Below are positions 1 through 6,792 of a stretch of 19,227 nucleotides of DNA, one piece after another. The stretch comes from JALHNF01 sp039809305 (GTDB lineage Bacteria; Patescibacteriota; Minisyncoccia; Phycocordibacterales; UBA5272): NCBI GenBank assembly GCA_039809305.1, contig JBDHUT010000005.1, positions 1 to 19,227 of the forward strand, in the 5' to 3' direction. Positions within the stretch are counted from its first letter, which is position 1; each line of letters starts with the position of its first letter. The translations under genes were made by a program, and so were the position numbers. Under the pieces are notes generated by a model, which saw only the letters and a program-made list of their open reading frames with translations, was not told the DNA's origin and ran no database searches.

Positions 1-696
1 GTCATTTATTCGATCGACATCTTCATTATGGGTAAAAAGTTTTGTGTGGGTCGTATGGGCAACACTTTTTTTTGTTGATGCAAGAAGTGTTTTCTTATGA
101 TGATCTTGAAAAATTCCAGAACGCATATCGCGAAGAAGTAAAGAAAGACTGTCTCCAGTATGTCTATATTCTGTGGTTAAATAGCAGACGACAGGATTCA
201 TTTTTTTCCAGACTTTTGCATTAAAAGCAAAATCTTTTATTTCAATATTTTTGTTTTTAGTTACTGGTGGAAGCTGAAAAAAATCGCCACAAAAAACAAC
301 TTGCATACCACCAAAAGGTCTCTCATCTTTACGGATGGTCCGCGCAATAAGATCAACTATATCAAGGCGCTGTGCGTGAAGCATGGATATTTCGTCAATA
401 ATAAGTACTTGGGTATTTTTATATCGCGTATAAAGCGCTTTCTTTTGTTCAAGTTCATCAATATCATATTCAGAAAGATGATCTTTAATTCCTATGCCTG
501 ACCAAGAATGAATAGTTACTCCACCAATATGTGTAGCAGCAATCCCGGTCGAAGCAGTAACAGCTGTGCTTATCACATGTGATTTTAACCATTTTATATA
601 CTGGTTTAAAACATATGTCTTACCAGAACCAGCACCACCTGTAAGAAACACAGAGTGCCCAAGTTTTAAAATATTAAGCGCGTCTTCTTGAGTCAT
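1..696 (-). CDS. PIF1-like superfamily 1 DNA helicase, N-terminal part (gene continues past window edge)
   Basis: Minus-strand reading frame open from an ATG at 696 to the window edge (232 codons, no stop). It is an ATP-dependent DNA helicase of the PIF1/RecD2-like SF1B group, expected to unwind DNA in repair, recombination or replication. Visible motifs are Walker A GGAGSGKT at residues 20-27, motif Ia TASTGIAA at about 47-54, Walker B DEISML at 101-106 and motif III GDFFQLPPV at 137-145. A conserved L-T-x-x-x-R motif follows at about 173-178. The start is chosen because Walker A sits only about 19 residues in, as in short PIF1-like helicases. A TATACT box lies 11 nt upstream and no Shine-Dalgarno is visible. 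The C-terminal 2A domain lies outside the window. It is divergent from the small zinc-ribbon gene. Helicase identity is firm; the exact subfamily is inferred. Confidence 0.93.
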   Translation of the reverse strand, partial: MTQEDALNILKLGHSVFLTGGAGSGKTYVLNQYIKWLKSHVISTAVTASTGIAATHIGGVTIHSWSGIGIKDHLSEYDIDELEQKKALYTRYKNTQVLIIDEISMLHAQRLDIVDLIARTIRKDERPFGGMQVVFCGDFFQLPPVTKNKNIEIKDFAFNAKVWKKMNPVVCYLTTEYRHTGDSLSLLLRDMRSGIFQDHHKKTLLASTKKSVAHTTHTKLFTHNEDVDRIND

Positions 697-767
697 ACAC
701 TATTGTGAGTATATAGTATTTTCAAAAAAATAAGATTGTGCTACGAATATATGTAGGCTCCAAACAA

Positions 768-773
768 GAGGAG
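768..773 (+). promoter_or_regulatory. Strong Shine-Dalgarno of the zinc-ribbon gene
   Basis: GAGGAG lies 7 nt before the GTG at 781, an ideal ribosome-binding-site distance, and it decides the GTG start. The longer string GAGGAGTGT recurs before the GTG start at 4598 on the other strand. Most other genes in the window have no such site. Confidence 0.7.
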
Positions 774-780
774 TGTGCAA

Positions 781-1172
781 GTGACTAAGGCAACCCAAGC
801 TGAACGTGGCAATGTTCCGATGTTGGGACATAAACGCATGCCCCAAAAAAGTGGTCAGCCGAGGCTGTACTCTGTACCAACTTTGGCCAGTGGTGAAAGT
901 GGAAAAAAAATGTACTGAGTCATGATGAGGAAATTTTTATTCCACACCGCAACTGTTCGTACTGTGGGCAGCAAACAAGGTCATGGGGGAGCGTTGATCA
1001 TGGAGAAGGTCATGTATGTGAATGCTACGAAAAATATCTCCGTGATAAAGAGTCAAAAAGAGTGGTTTGGGTCAAAGTAAAACTTGTACCTGGACCAATG
1101 AAAAAAAACACAGAAACAAAAGGGGAAGGAGTAGATCGACGAAAAGCCTCGCATCAATATCTTATAAGCTAA
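781..1172 (+). pseudogene. Small zinc-ribbon protein, interrupted by a -1 frame change in an A-run
   Basis: A GTG at 781 with a strong Shine-Dalgarno opens a 45-codon frame that stops with TGA at 916-918. The -1 frame is open from 897 to a TAA at 1170-1172. Joined at the eight-A run (903-910), they give a continuous 130-residue protein: 43 residues, then 87. The downstream part contains NCSYCG and HVCECY, so C59, C62, C80 and C82 could form a zinc site, and it ends in a basic tail. The downstream frame has no ATG, GTG or TTG before the first Cys pair, so it probably cannot start alone. One extra A in the run would restore the gene. This may be a sequencing deletion, a true pseudogene, polymerase slippage or ribosomal -1 frameshifting on A-AAA-AAA. 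I do not recognise the family. It is divergent from the helicase. Confidence 0.6.
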
Positions 1173-1222
1173 CAAAAAAATAAAGCTTGAAATAAGATAA
1201 GGCGGGGCTTTAATTAAAGTAA

Positions 1223-1257
1223 TATAATGTCGCACAATATATCTTTTGCGACGTTAT
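1223..1257 (+). promoter_or_regulatory. TATAAT box leading into a hairpin (possible short transcript)
   Basis: A perfect TATAAT lies at 1223-1228 without a convincing -35. It overlaps the left arm of an inverted repeat (1224-1234 with 1247-1257, one G-U pair, 12-nt loop) whose core is GTCGC/GCGAC. The strong terminator at 1264-1313 follows directly. A transcript starting near 1235 would be only about 80 nt long. A 19-codon ATG frame at 1259 lies inside the terminator and is probably not a gene. The promoter alone would be weak evidence; the ordered set is suggestive. Confidence 0.35.
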
Positions 1258-1263
1258 TATGGA

Positions 1264-1313
1264 AAATAAAGACCCTGTTTTTATATCTTATATTAAAAAC
1301 AGGGTCTTTATTT
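1264..1313. terminator. Bidirectional Rho-independent terminator
   Basis: A perfect 19-bp inverted repeat (1264-1282 and 1295-1313) with core AAGACCCTG/CAGGGTCTT and a 12-nt loop. The arms carry A/T-rich outer ends, so either strand gives a stem followed by U-rich RNA. It would end plus-strand transcription from the zinc-ribbon region and minus-strand transcription of the DUF3467 gene, whose stop is at 1370. Confidence 0.88.
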
Positions 1314-1369
1314 AATTCATGTACTAATTCTATTATTGGACCTCTGACACCTATATACTGGGTTTCAAT

Positions 1370-1663
1370 TCAATTCTTTGATTTACTATCTTGATCCTCA
1401 GAATTATTTTGTGATGGATCTGTAAATTGAATCGGACTTATAGTTGGCTTAAGTAAGTTTGCATCAATTTCTCCAAATTGACCCTCATATGCCTTTACCT
1501 GTGCGGCTATCCATATCGCTAGCCTTTTGGCATGTGCTGGCGTTAAAGCATACATTTCAACATCTGCGCCTGAAAATAATCCTAATACAAAATGTTCCTT
1601 ACTAAATCCACCTCTAATATTGTCACAAAATATCCGTGGGAGCTTTGTTATATCATCGTTCAT
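1370..1663 (-). CDS. DUF3467 family protein
   Basis: A 97-residue soluble protein. The central block carries the hallmarks of DUF3467, a small family of unknown function: a short strand region with NIRGGFSKEHFVLGLF, then LTPAHAKRLA and a helix ending in YEGQFGEI (about residues 15-66). The C-terminal 25 residues are Ser/Asn/Asp/Lys-rich and probably disordered. It stands alone, with a terminator downstream and topA divergent upstream. The ATG at 1663 has no Shine-Dalgarno. A TATATT box ends 7 nt before it, close to the leaderless geometry seen elsewhere in the window. Family assignment is from the motif pattern; no biochemical role is known to me. Confidence 0.8.
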   Translation of the reverse strand: MNDDITKLPRIFCDNIRGGFSKEHFVLGLFSGADVEMYALTPAHAKRLAIWIAAQVKAYEGQFGEIDANLLKPTISPIQFTDPSQNNSEDQDSKSKN

Positions 1664-1724
1664 AATTATTAATATATATCTATTCAGTATAGTCTAAAAA
1701 CTCTCAAATAAAATTGAATAATTT

Positions 1725-1747
1725 GGAGGGAACTGGCTTCCCTTTTT
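1725..1747 (+). terminator. Possible small terminator or hairpin upstream of topA
   Basis: GGGAA (1728-1732) pairs with TTCCC (1738-1742) around a 5-nt loop, with one more A-T and two G-U pairs outside. TTTTT follows at 1743-1747. It lies upstream of the predicted topA start site, so it is not an attenuator. It might insulate topA from read-through. The stem is short. Confidence 0.35.
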
Positions 1748-1769
1748 GTTTAGAAATTTTTTTTAAAAC

Positions 1770-1798
1770 TTGCAATTAATCGCCGTGTATACTATAGA
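1770..1798 (+). promoter_or_regulatory. topA promoter
   Basis: TTGCAA (1770-1775) and TATAGA (1793-1798) are separated by 17 nt. The predicted start near 1805 leaves about 9 nt of leader before the ATG at 1815. An overlapping TATACT at 1788-1793 is an alternative -10. No Shine-Dalgarno is present. Confidence 0.6.
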
Positions 1799-1814
1799 AT
1801 AGTAACTAACACGT

Positions 1815-4229
1815 ATGAAGCTTTTAATTGTAGAGTCGCCATCGAAGGCAAAAACCATAGAAAAATACCTCGGCGGCGCCTACACAGTCCGCGCGAGTGT
1901 TGGTCATGTACGTGACCTTCCTAAGTCAAATAACAAAGCTATAGATATCGAGGCTGGATTTGTGCCAACATACGAAATCTCACCGCGTAAAGAAAATGTC
2001 GTGGCAGACTTAAAGCGCCTTGCTCAAAAAGCGTCAGAGGTACTTTTGGCAACTGACCCCGACCGTGAAGGCGAAGCTATTGCGTGGCATATCCAAGAAG
2101 CATGCCACTTAAAAGGAGCAAAACGAGTTACTTTTAATGAAATCACCAAAGAAGCAGTGCTAGAAGCAATTAAACATCCGCGCGAGATAGATATGAATCT
2201 GAAAGAAGCTCAAGAAGCTCGCCGTGTACTTGACAGATTGGTAGGATATGACCTTTCTGGTCTTATCTGGAAGAAAGTACGCTACGGTCTCTCAGCAGGA
2301 CGTGTGCAGTCCCCTGCGCTGCGCATCATTATGGAGCGTGAACGAGAAATTCGTGCATTCATTCCTGAAATATTTTATGTACTTGATGGCGATTTTCAAA
2401 CAACTGAAGGTAAAAAAATAAAACTCACCCTTGTTTGCGACGAAGAACCAAAAACAAAAGAAGAAGTTACTCGTATTCTTTCTATTGGAAACAAAAATAA
2501 TTGGCATGTTGTAGAAGTATCTCAAAGCGAAGCAAAGAAAAGTCCTCGCGCACCATTTACCACTTCTACCCTACAACAAACAGCAAGTTCACGACTTGGA
2601 TTTTCTCCGTCACGCACCATGGGTGTAGCACAAAAGTTGTACGAAAAAGGTCTTATTACCTATATGCGTACCGACAGCACTTCCCTATCTGCCCAAGCCC
2701 TTGCAGAAACAGCGCAAGTAGTCACAAAAAAATTTGGTAAAGAATATTCTGAAGTCCGTCAGTACAAAACAAAAGCAAAAAATGCACAGGAAGCCCACGA
2801 AGCCATTCGTCCGACACACTCAAGTGTTATGCACGCAGGAACAACTGACGACGAGAAAAGATTGTATGGCCTCATATGGTCTCGTACTGTTGCGTCACAA
2901 ATGACTGACGCAAAAGTTTTACGTACAAAAATTTCTGCAAATGTTACAAATGCAAAAGAAACTATTCCAAACTTTTCTATAAATGGATCAGTGACCCTTT
3001 TCCCAGGGTGGCTTTTAGCTGACCCAGATGGCAAAGGTGAGGACGTAGAGCTTCCGGCACTTAAAGAAAAAGATGCTTTGAAAGTGCTCGACTTACGATC
3101 ACTCGAAAAACAAACTGAACCACCAAGTAGATACACTGAAGCTGGACTTATCAAAGAGCTCGAGAAACGAGGCATCGGCCGACCTTCTACATACGCTTCT
3201 ATTATTTCAACTATCGAAGAGCGAGGTTATGTACAAAAACAAGGAAAAACCCTCTTCCCTACAGATACAGGTGATGTGGTAAGCACTTTTCTTGAAGAAA
3301 ATTTTGGAAAATACATTAGCGATTCCTTCACTGCAGAGATGGAAGATGAACTCGATGAAATAGCAAACGGTACTCGCTCATACAAAAAAACTCTCGAAGA
3401 TTTTTATAAACCATTCCTTAAAGACGTAAAAGAGAAAGATAAAGAAGTGGGTAAAGCTACTGATCTTGGAAAAGCAGACACATCAATGCGTTGCCCAATA
3501 TGTAAAAGCGGCATGGTCATTAAACTCGGAAAAAGTGGGAAATTTTTATCATGCTCACGGTACCCGGAATGCAACGGAGCACTCACGCTTGATGGACAAG
3601 AAGTCGGCGAAGAGAAGCCATTTGCAATCCACCCAAAAACCAAAGAACCTATTTATCTTCTTACAGGTCGGTTTGGACCATACGTACAGCTTGGAAAAAG
3701 TCCTAAAAAAGAACCGAAAGTAAAAGGTAAGAAAAAGAAAACTTCTGAAGAAGATGCGGCCGAAGCAGTACCAATGCCAAAACGCGCAAGTCTTCCACCA
3801 CGTTTTAAACCAGAAGATCTCACTGTAGATATGGCAGTTAAACTTCTTGAGCTTCCACGAGATTTAGGAAATGATCCCAAGACAGGTGAACCAATTATTG
3901 CTAATAATGGACGTTTTGGTCCATATGTTGGACGCAATCGAGAATTTAGATCAATTAAAAAACCACTTGATGCATACACCATTACTCTCGAACAAGCAGT
4001 TGCACTTCTCAATACTCCAAAATCTTTACCGAAAGGCGCAACACTCGCCCGCACTGTTGGTATTCATCCAAAAACAAAACGAGAAATCCAAATTCTTAAC
4101 TCTAAATCAGGACACTTCATTAAACAAGGCTTGCAAAGAATTTATCTTCCCGACTCTGTTGATATACAAAAAATCACCCTTGATGAGGTACTAGATATTA
4201 TTGGAACATCGTCAGTAAAGAGAAAATAA
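1815..4229 (+). CDS. topA: DNA topoisomerase I (type IA)
   Basis: An 804-residue enzyme that relaxes negative supercoils by cutting and resealing one strand. The TOPRIM domain opens with LLIVESPSKAKTIEKYLG (catalytic Glu7) and holds the metal-binding DPDRE at 81-85. VRYGLSAGRVQSPALR lies at 155-170. The catalytic tyrosine is Tyr283 in ITYMRTDS. AHEAIRPTH at 327-335 and the KRGIGRPSTY block at 451-460 are also typical. The tail has one four-Cys zinc ribbon (C560, C563, C580, C586). Three repeat-like modules with GRFGPYV or SGHFIKQG signatures follow, separated by a Lys-rich linker at about 627-645. A full-length family member, it ends just before a convergent terminator. The ATG start is fixed by the conserved first strand. 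Confidence 0.98.
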   Translation: MKLLIVESPSKAKTIEKYLGGAYTVRASVGHVRDLPKSNNKAIDIEAGFVPTYEISPRKENVVADLKRLAQKASEVLLATDPDREGEAIAWHIQEACHLKGAKRVTFNEITKEAVLEAIKHPREIDMNLKEAQEARRVLDRLVGYDLSGLIWKKVRYGLSAGRVQSPALRIIMEREREIRAFIPEIFYVLDGDFQTTEGKKIKLTLVCDEEPKTKEEVTRILSIGNKNNWHVVEVSQSEAKKSPRAPFTTSTLQQTASSRLGFSPSRTMGVAQKLYEKGLITYMRTDSTSLSAQALAETAQVVTKKFGKEYSEVRQYKTKAKNAQEAHEAIRPTHSSVMHAGTTDDEKRLYGLIWSRTVASQMTDAKVLRTKISANVTNAKETIPNFSINGSVTLFPGWLLADPDGKGEDVELPALKEKDALKVLDLRSLEKQTEPPSRYTEAGLIKELEKRGIGRPSTYASIISTIEERGYVQKQGKTLFPTDTGDVVSTFLEENFGKYISDSFTAEMEDELDEIANGTRSYKKTLEDFYKPFLKDVKEKDKEVGKATDLGKADTSMRCPICKSGMVIKLGKSGKFLSCSRYPECNGALTLDGQEVGEEKPFAIHPKTKEPIYLLTGRFGPYVQLGKSPKKEPKVKGKKKKTSEEDAAEAVPMPKRASLPPRFKPEDLTVDMAVKLLELPRDLGNDPKTGEPIIANNGRFGPYVGRNREFRSIKKPLDAYTITLEQAVALLNTPKSLPKGATLARTVGIHPKTKREIQILNSKSGHFIKQGLQRIYLPDSVDIQKITLDEVLDIIGTSSVKRK

Positions 4230-4230
4230 T

Positions 4231-4262
4231 AAAAAAGACACCCGTAGATTCCTACAGGTGTC
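4231..4262 (-). terminator. Rho-independent terminator of the minus-strand membrane-protein gene
   Basis: GACACC (4237-4242) and GTAG (4244-4247) pair with CTAC (4252-4255) and GGTGTC (4257-4262), with one C-A mismatch and a 4-nt loop. Read on the minus strand the hairpin is followed by TTTTTT (4236-4231), so it terminates the gene ending at 4287. On the plus strand no T-run follows, so it is at best a weak topA terminator. Confidence 0.8.
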
Positions 4263-4286
4263 AATCCGACACAAGACCGGACACAC

Positions 4287-4598
4287 TTACTGTTCAACCG
4301 AAATCGGTCCACACTTTGGATTTGCAAGAGTTATTTTTCTTGTTTCTTGATCTCTCACAATTTCAACAGTCAGAGTATTGCCATCCGAGCAAAGATGACC
4401 TGTTCCCTGCACAGGAATCCTCTCTCCGAAAGTAATTATCGCAACTGTTTGCCTTGAAGACTCACCATCTTGAGTGCCCCTGAAAATCTTCAGTGCCGCC
4501 CCGAAGAACATTAGGACGAACGTAACAATAGAAAAGATCAGCACCCAATCACTGTCACCACTAGAAGATGTTGGGCGTTCATCTATGTGTGCTGACAC
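4287..4598 (-). CDS. Small single-pass membrane protein of unknown function
   Basis: A 103-residue protein read from a GTG at 4598. That start is chosen because GAGGAG lies 6 nt upstream; an ATG 11 codons earlier would put this site inside the gene. A short Ser/Asp-rich N-terminus (about 1-17) precedes one hydrophobic helix (about 18-38, WVLIFSIVTFVLMFFGAALK). A roughly 60-residue polar domain follows, with two cysteines (C70, C96) and alternating hydrophobic residues that suggest beta strands. No signal-peptide cleavage site is evident. Orientation is uncertain: an acidic N-terminus and a basic residue after the helix would favour the C-terminal domain inside, whereas a Cys pair would suit the outside. 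It has its own promoter and terminator and convergently faces topA. I do not recognise the family. Confidence 0.7.
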   Translation of the reverse strand: MSAHIDERPTSSSGDSDWVLIFSIVTFVLMFFGAALKIFRGTQDGESSRQTVAIITFGERIPVQGTGHLCSDGNTLTVEIVRDQETRKITLANPKCGPISVEQ

Positions 4599-4604
4599 GG
4601 TACA

Positions 4605-4610
4605 CTCCTC
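4605..4610 (-). promoter_or_regulatory. Strong Shine-Dalgarno of the small membrane-protein gene
   Basis: GAGGAG on the minus strand, 6 nt before the GTG at 4598. It is part of the 9-mer GAGGAGTGT (4610-4602), which is also found at 768-776 before the other GTG-started gene. Confidence 0.7.
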
Positions 4611-4629
4611 GTATATTTGGTGTAAAAAC

Positions 4630-4657
4630 ACAATACTTCACTTTTAAAAAAAGTCAA
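4630..4657 (-). promoter_or_regulatory. Promoter of the small membrane-protein gene
   Basis: Minus-strand TTGACT (4657-4652) and TATTGT (4635-4630) with a 16-nt spacer are among the best -35/-10 pairs in the window. The predicted start is about 20 nt before the Shine-Dalgarno, giving an ordinary leadered mRNA. It is divergent from the Rel gene. Confidence 0.65.
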
Positions 4658-4694
4658 TGGTGCCCCTTGCAGCATCTTATGTTTATATATAATA

Positions 4695-6146
4695 ATGTCA
4701 GAAAAAATTTCTACTCGACCCTTTTCAGAACTCCGCCCCCTTCTTAAAGACAAGAAGCTTTCAGATGTTGCACTTATAGAGAAAGCGTATCATTTTGCAA
4801 AAAAGGCTCATGAGGGTCAGGAGCGCAAAAATGGCGAACCATATTTCAATCACGTCTTTGTCTGCGCAAAAAATGTCGCAGAGCTCAACATGGATACCCA
4901 TACCATCTGCGCAGCCATACTCCACGACGTGCTTGAAGATTGCCCTCAAGTAACCGAAGATGAATTTAAAAAAGAATTCGGTGAAGACATTACTTTTCTT
5001 GTAAATAGTGTTACAAAATTAAGTAAACTCAAATATCAAGGAGCAGAGCGACATGTCGAGTCGTTGCGAAAATTTTTTATTGCGATGGCCAAAGATATTC
5101 GTGTGGTGGTTATAAAGCTTGCCGATCGACTTCATAACATTCAAACACTCCAGTTTGTAAAAAAAGAAAAACAGGCACGTATCGCACTTGAGACACTCGA
5201 AATCCACGCACGTCTTGCGGACCGACTTGGTATCGCCACACTCAAAGGTCAACTTGAAGATTACGCCTTCCCATATGTGTATCCTGCCGAATACAAAAAA
5301 GTTACAAAACTTCTCCAAACAAGAAAACAAGACGACGAAGAACATGTTCAAAAAATGTTTAAAAAGTTAAAACGCAAACTCGCAGAACAAAATATCAAGA
5401 CTTCTATCAGCTATCGTGCAAAACACTTATTCTCTCTATGGAAAAAACTCCAGCGTTATGACATGGATATTAATAAGATCTATGATCTTATTGCGGTACG
5501 TATTACCGTAGATACTGTCGAAGATTGCTACCGTGCACTTGGTATTATTCACAAAAACTGGCGACCAATACCTGGAAGAATCAAAGATTATATTGCAGTG
5601 CCAAAACCAAATGGTTACCAAAGTCTACACACAACTATTTTTACCGGCGATGGAAGCACAGTGGAAATTCAGATACGTACTCAAAAAATGCATGAAGAAG
5701 CGGAATACGGTATCGCTTCACATCTCATGTACAAAGAACTCGGTAAAGACAATAGAGTATCTGAAGAAATAGCAAAAAATACCACCTGGATTCAGCAACT
5801 ACTAAGATGGCAAGAAGATGTTGGCTCAAATGAACTTATGGGCATGCTTAAGTCTGAGATTTTTGAAAAAAGAGTCTTTGTTCTCACTCCTAAAGGTGAA
5901 GTTGTGGATCTTCCTCGTGGAGCAACACCCATAGACTTTGCGTACGCAATTCATTCAGATATTGGTAATCATCTTTCAAGTGTAAAAGTAAACGGTAAGA
6001 TGGCAACACTCTCTACCCCACTTAATAGCTCAGATATTGTAGAAGTTGAAACAAAGGATAGTTCAAAACCATCACGTAAATGGCTTGAATATGTAAAAAC
6101 AAGTGATGCACGTAGACAGATACAACAATTCTTAGAGCAAAAATAG
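4695..6146 (+). CDS. rel: Bifunctional-type (p)ppGpp synthetase/hydrolase, RelA/SpoT family, short form
   Basis: A 483-residue enzyme that makes and degrades the stringent-response alarmone (p)ppGpp. The N-terminal HD hydrolase domain has H53, the HDVLED motif at 77-82 and LADRLHN at 142-148. All the metal-site positions I can recognise are present, so hydrolysis should be active. The synthetase domain runs from about 235 to 345 with YRAK at 240-243, DLIAVRI at 264-270, PKPNGYQSLHT at 303-313 and EIQIRT at 324-329. RIKD at 295-298 is the RxKD form typical of bifunctional Rel/SpoT rather than the acidic ExDD form of RelA. A TGS domain (about 393-453) follows, then a short helix and the stop. 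The helical, zinc-finger and ACT regions of full-length Rel (usually over 700 residues) are absent. It is followed 12 nt later by a methyltransferase. Confidence 0.95.
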   Translation: MSEKISTRPFSELRPLLKDKKLSDVALIEKAYHFAKKAHEGQERKNGEPYFNHVFVCAKNVAELNMDTHTICAAILHDVLEDCPQVTEDEFKKEFGEDITFLVNSVTKLSKLKYQGAERHVESLRKFFIAMAKDIRVVVIKLADRLHNIQTLQFVKKEKQARIALETLEIHARLADRLGIATLKGQLEDYAFPYVYPAEYKKVTKLLQTRKQDDEEHVQKMFKKLKRKLAEQNIKTSISYRAKHLFSLWKKLQRYDMDINKIYDLIAVRITVDTVEDCYRALGIIHKNWRPIPGRIKDYIAVPKPNGYQSLHTTIFTGDGSTVEIQIRTQKMHEEAEYGIASHLMYKELGKDNRVSEEIAKNTTWIQQLLRWQEDVGSNELMGMLKSEIFEKRVFVLTPKGEVVDLPRGATPIDFAYAIHSDIGNHLSSVKVNGKMATLSTPLNSSDIVEVETKDSSKPSRKWLEYVKTSDARRQIQQFLEQK

Positions 6147-6152
6147 TATACT
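6147..6152 (+). promoter_or_regulatory. -10 box of a probable leaderless mRNA (methyltransferase)
   Basis: TATACT lies in the 12-nt gap after the Rel stop and ends exactly 6 nt before the ATG at 6159. Transcription would start at or beside the A of the ATG. No convincing -35 is seen. Co-transcription with the Rel gene is also likely. Confidence 0.45.
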
Positions 6153-6158
6153 GAGAGA

Positions 6159-6788
6159 ATGCAGAGTGTTGAACATCTTGTACAGCAAAGAATTATTGCA
6201 GAGGAATCAAAAGAGTCACTTAAGTTGCGATTAAAATTTGAAGAGTATCAAAGTGATTTCAACTTCCCTGATACAACCTTGGAACAAGAATCTTTTCTTG
6301 ATGTGGGTGCAGGAAATGGAGAGTTTGCTTCGTATCTTCAAAAAGACAAAGGTAACAAACACGCTTTTGCATTAGATACAGAGTGCCCTTCTTCACTCCC
6401 TTTCTGTATAGAAGGGTCAATTGAAAGCCTTCCTTACGGCGACCATCTTTTTGATAATACTGTTGCACGAAATGTTATTCACACGATAATGCTTCAAGAT
6501 AGTAACGGTGAAAAAACAACACGTGCACTTGCAGAACTTACTCGTGTTACTAAACACGGTGGCAAGATCTACTACTCAACACATAACCCTTTAACCTTGT
6601 TTCAAAAAATACAAGAACTCCATGATCTCACAAAAGAACAGAAAGAAATAAGTACGCAACATTTACAACAAGGACTTCAAGCAGAACAAAAATACCTTGA
6701 ATATGTAACATCCCTTGGACACTCTGTGCAGCAGTTATTTAAAAACGGACGCAGAGTAGTCACAATTACACTCCGTGCGGTACAATAG
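6159..6788 (+). CDS. Class I SAM-dependent methyltransferase, substrate unknown
   Basis: A 209-residue protein with a Rossmann-type methyltransferase core. FLDVGAGNGEF at about 46-56 is the SAM-binding motif I. An acidic residue at the end of strand 2 (ALDTE, D73) should bind the ribose hydroxyls. IESLPYGDHLFDNTVARNVIH at about 88-108 corresponds to motifs II-IV of the Methyltransf_11-like group. A Gly-rich turn TKHGGKIYYST follows. The N-terminal 40 residues are charged and helical. Nothing in the sequence identifies the acceptor. It lies between the Rel enzyme and a PfkB kinase with near-zero spacing, which suggests shared transcription but not necessarily a shared pathway. Confidence 0.85.
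   Translation: MQSVEHLVQQRIIAEESKESLKLRLKFEEYQSDFNFPDTTLEQESFLDVGAGNGEFASYLQKDKGNKHAFALDTECPSSLPFCIEGSIESLPYGDHLFDNTVARNVIHTIMLQDSNGEKTTRALAELTRVTKHGGKIYYSTHNPLTLFQKIQELHDLTKEQKEISTQHLQQGLQAEQKYLEYVTSLGHSVQQLFKNGRRVVTITLRAVQ
6781..6786 (+). promoter_or_regulatory. -10 box of a probable leaderless mRNA (PfkB kinase)
   Basis: TACAAT overlaps the end of the methyltransferase gene and ends exactly 6 nt before the ATG at 6793. No good -35 is visible. It supports the ATG at 6793 over the upstream in-frame GTG at 6775. Confidence 0.4.
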
Positions 6789-6792
6789 ATTT

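Noticed and set aside
42..501. Two short plus-strand frames (42-224 and 301-501)
   Set aside because: They lie opposite the helicase frame, whose motifs are unmistakable, and their sequences show no family features.
916..918. TGA read as an amino acid (recoded genetic code) to rescue the zinc-ribbon frame
   Set aside because: The following frame after TGA is not the one with the Cys motif, and TGA is a proper stop in other genes here.
1259..1318. A 19-codon ATG frame across the terminator
   Set aside because: Its sequence is the terminator stem itself and it has no ribosome-binding site.
2759..3175. A 138-codon minus-strand frame inside topA
   Set aside because: It is antisense to conserved topoisomerase sequence and is Ser-rich, as expected of a shadow frame.
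4688..4693. Perfect TATAAT directly before the Rel gene ATG as its promoter
   Set aside because: It ends 1 nt before the ATG, so transcription from it would start inside the coding region; the overlapping TATATA at 4684-4689 is better placed, but no -35 fits.
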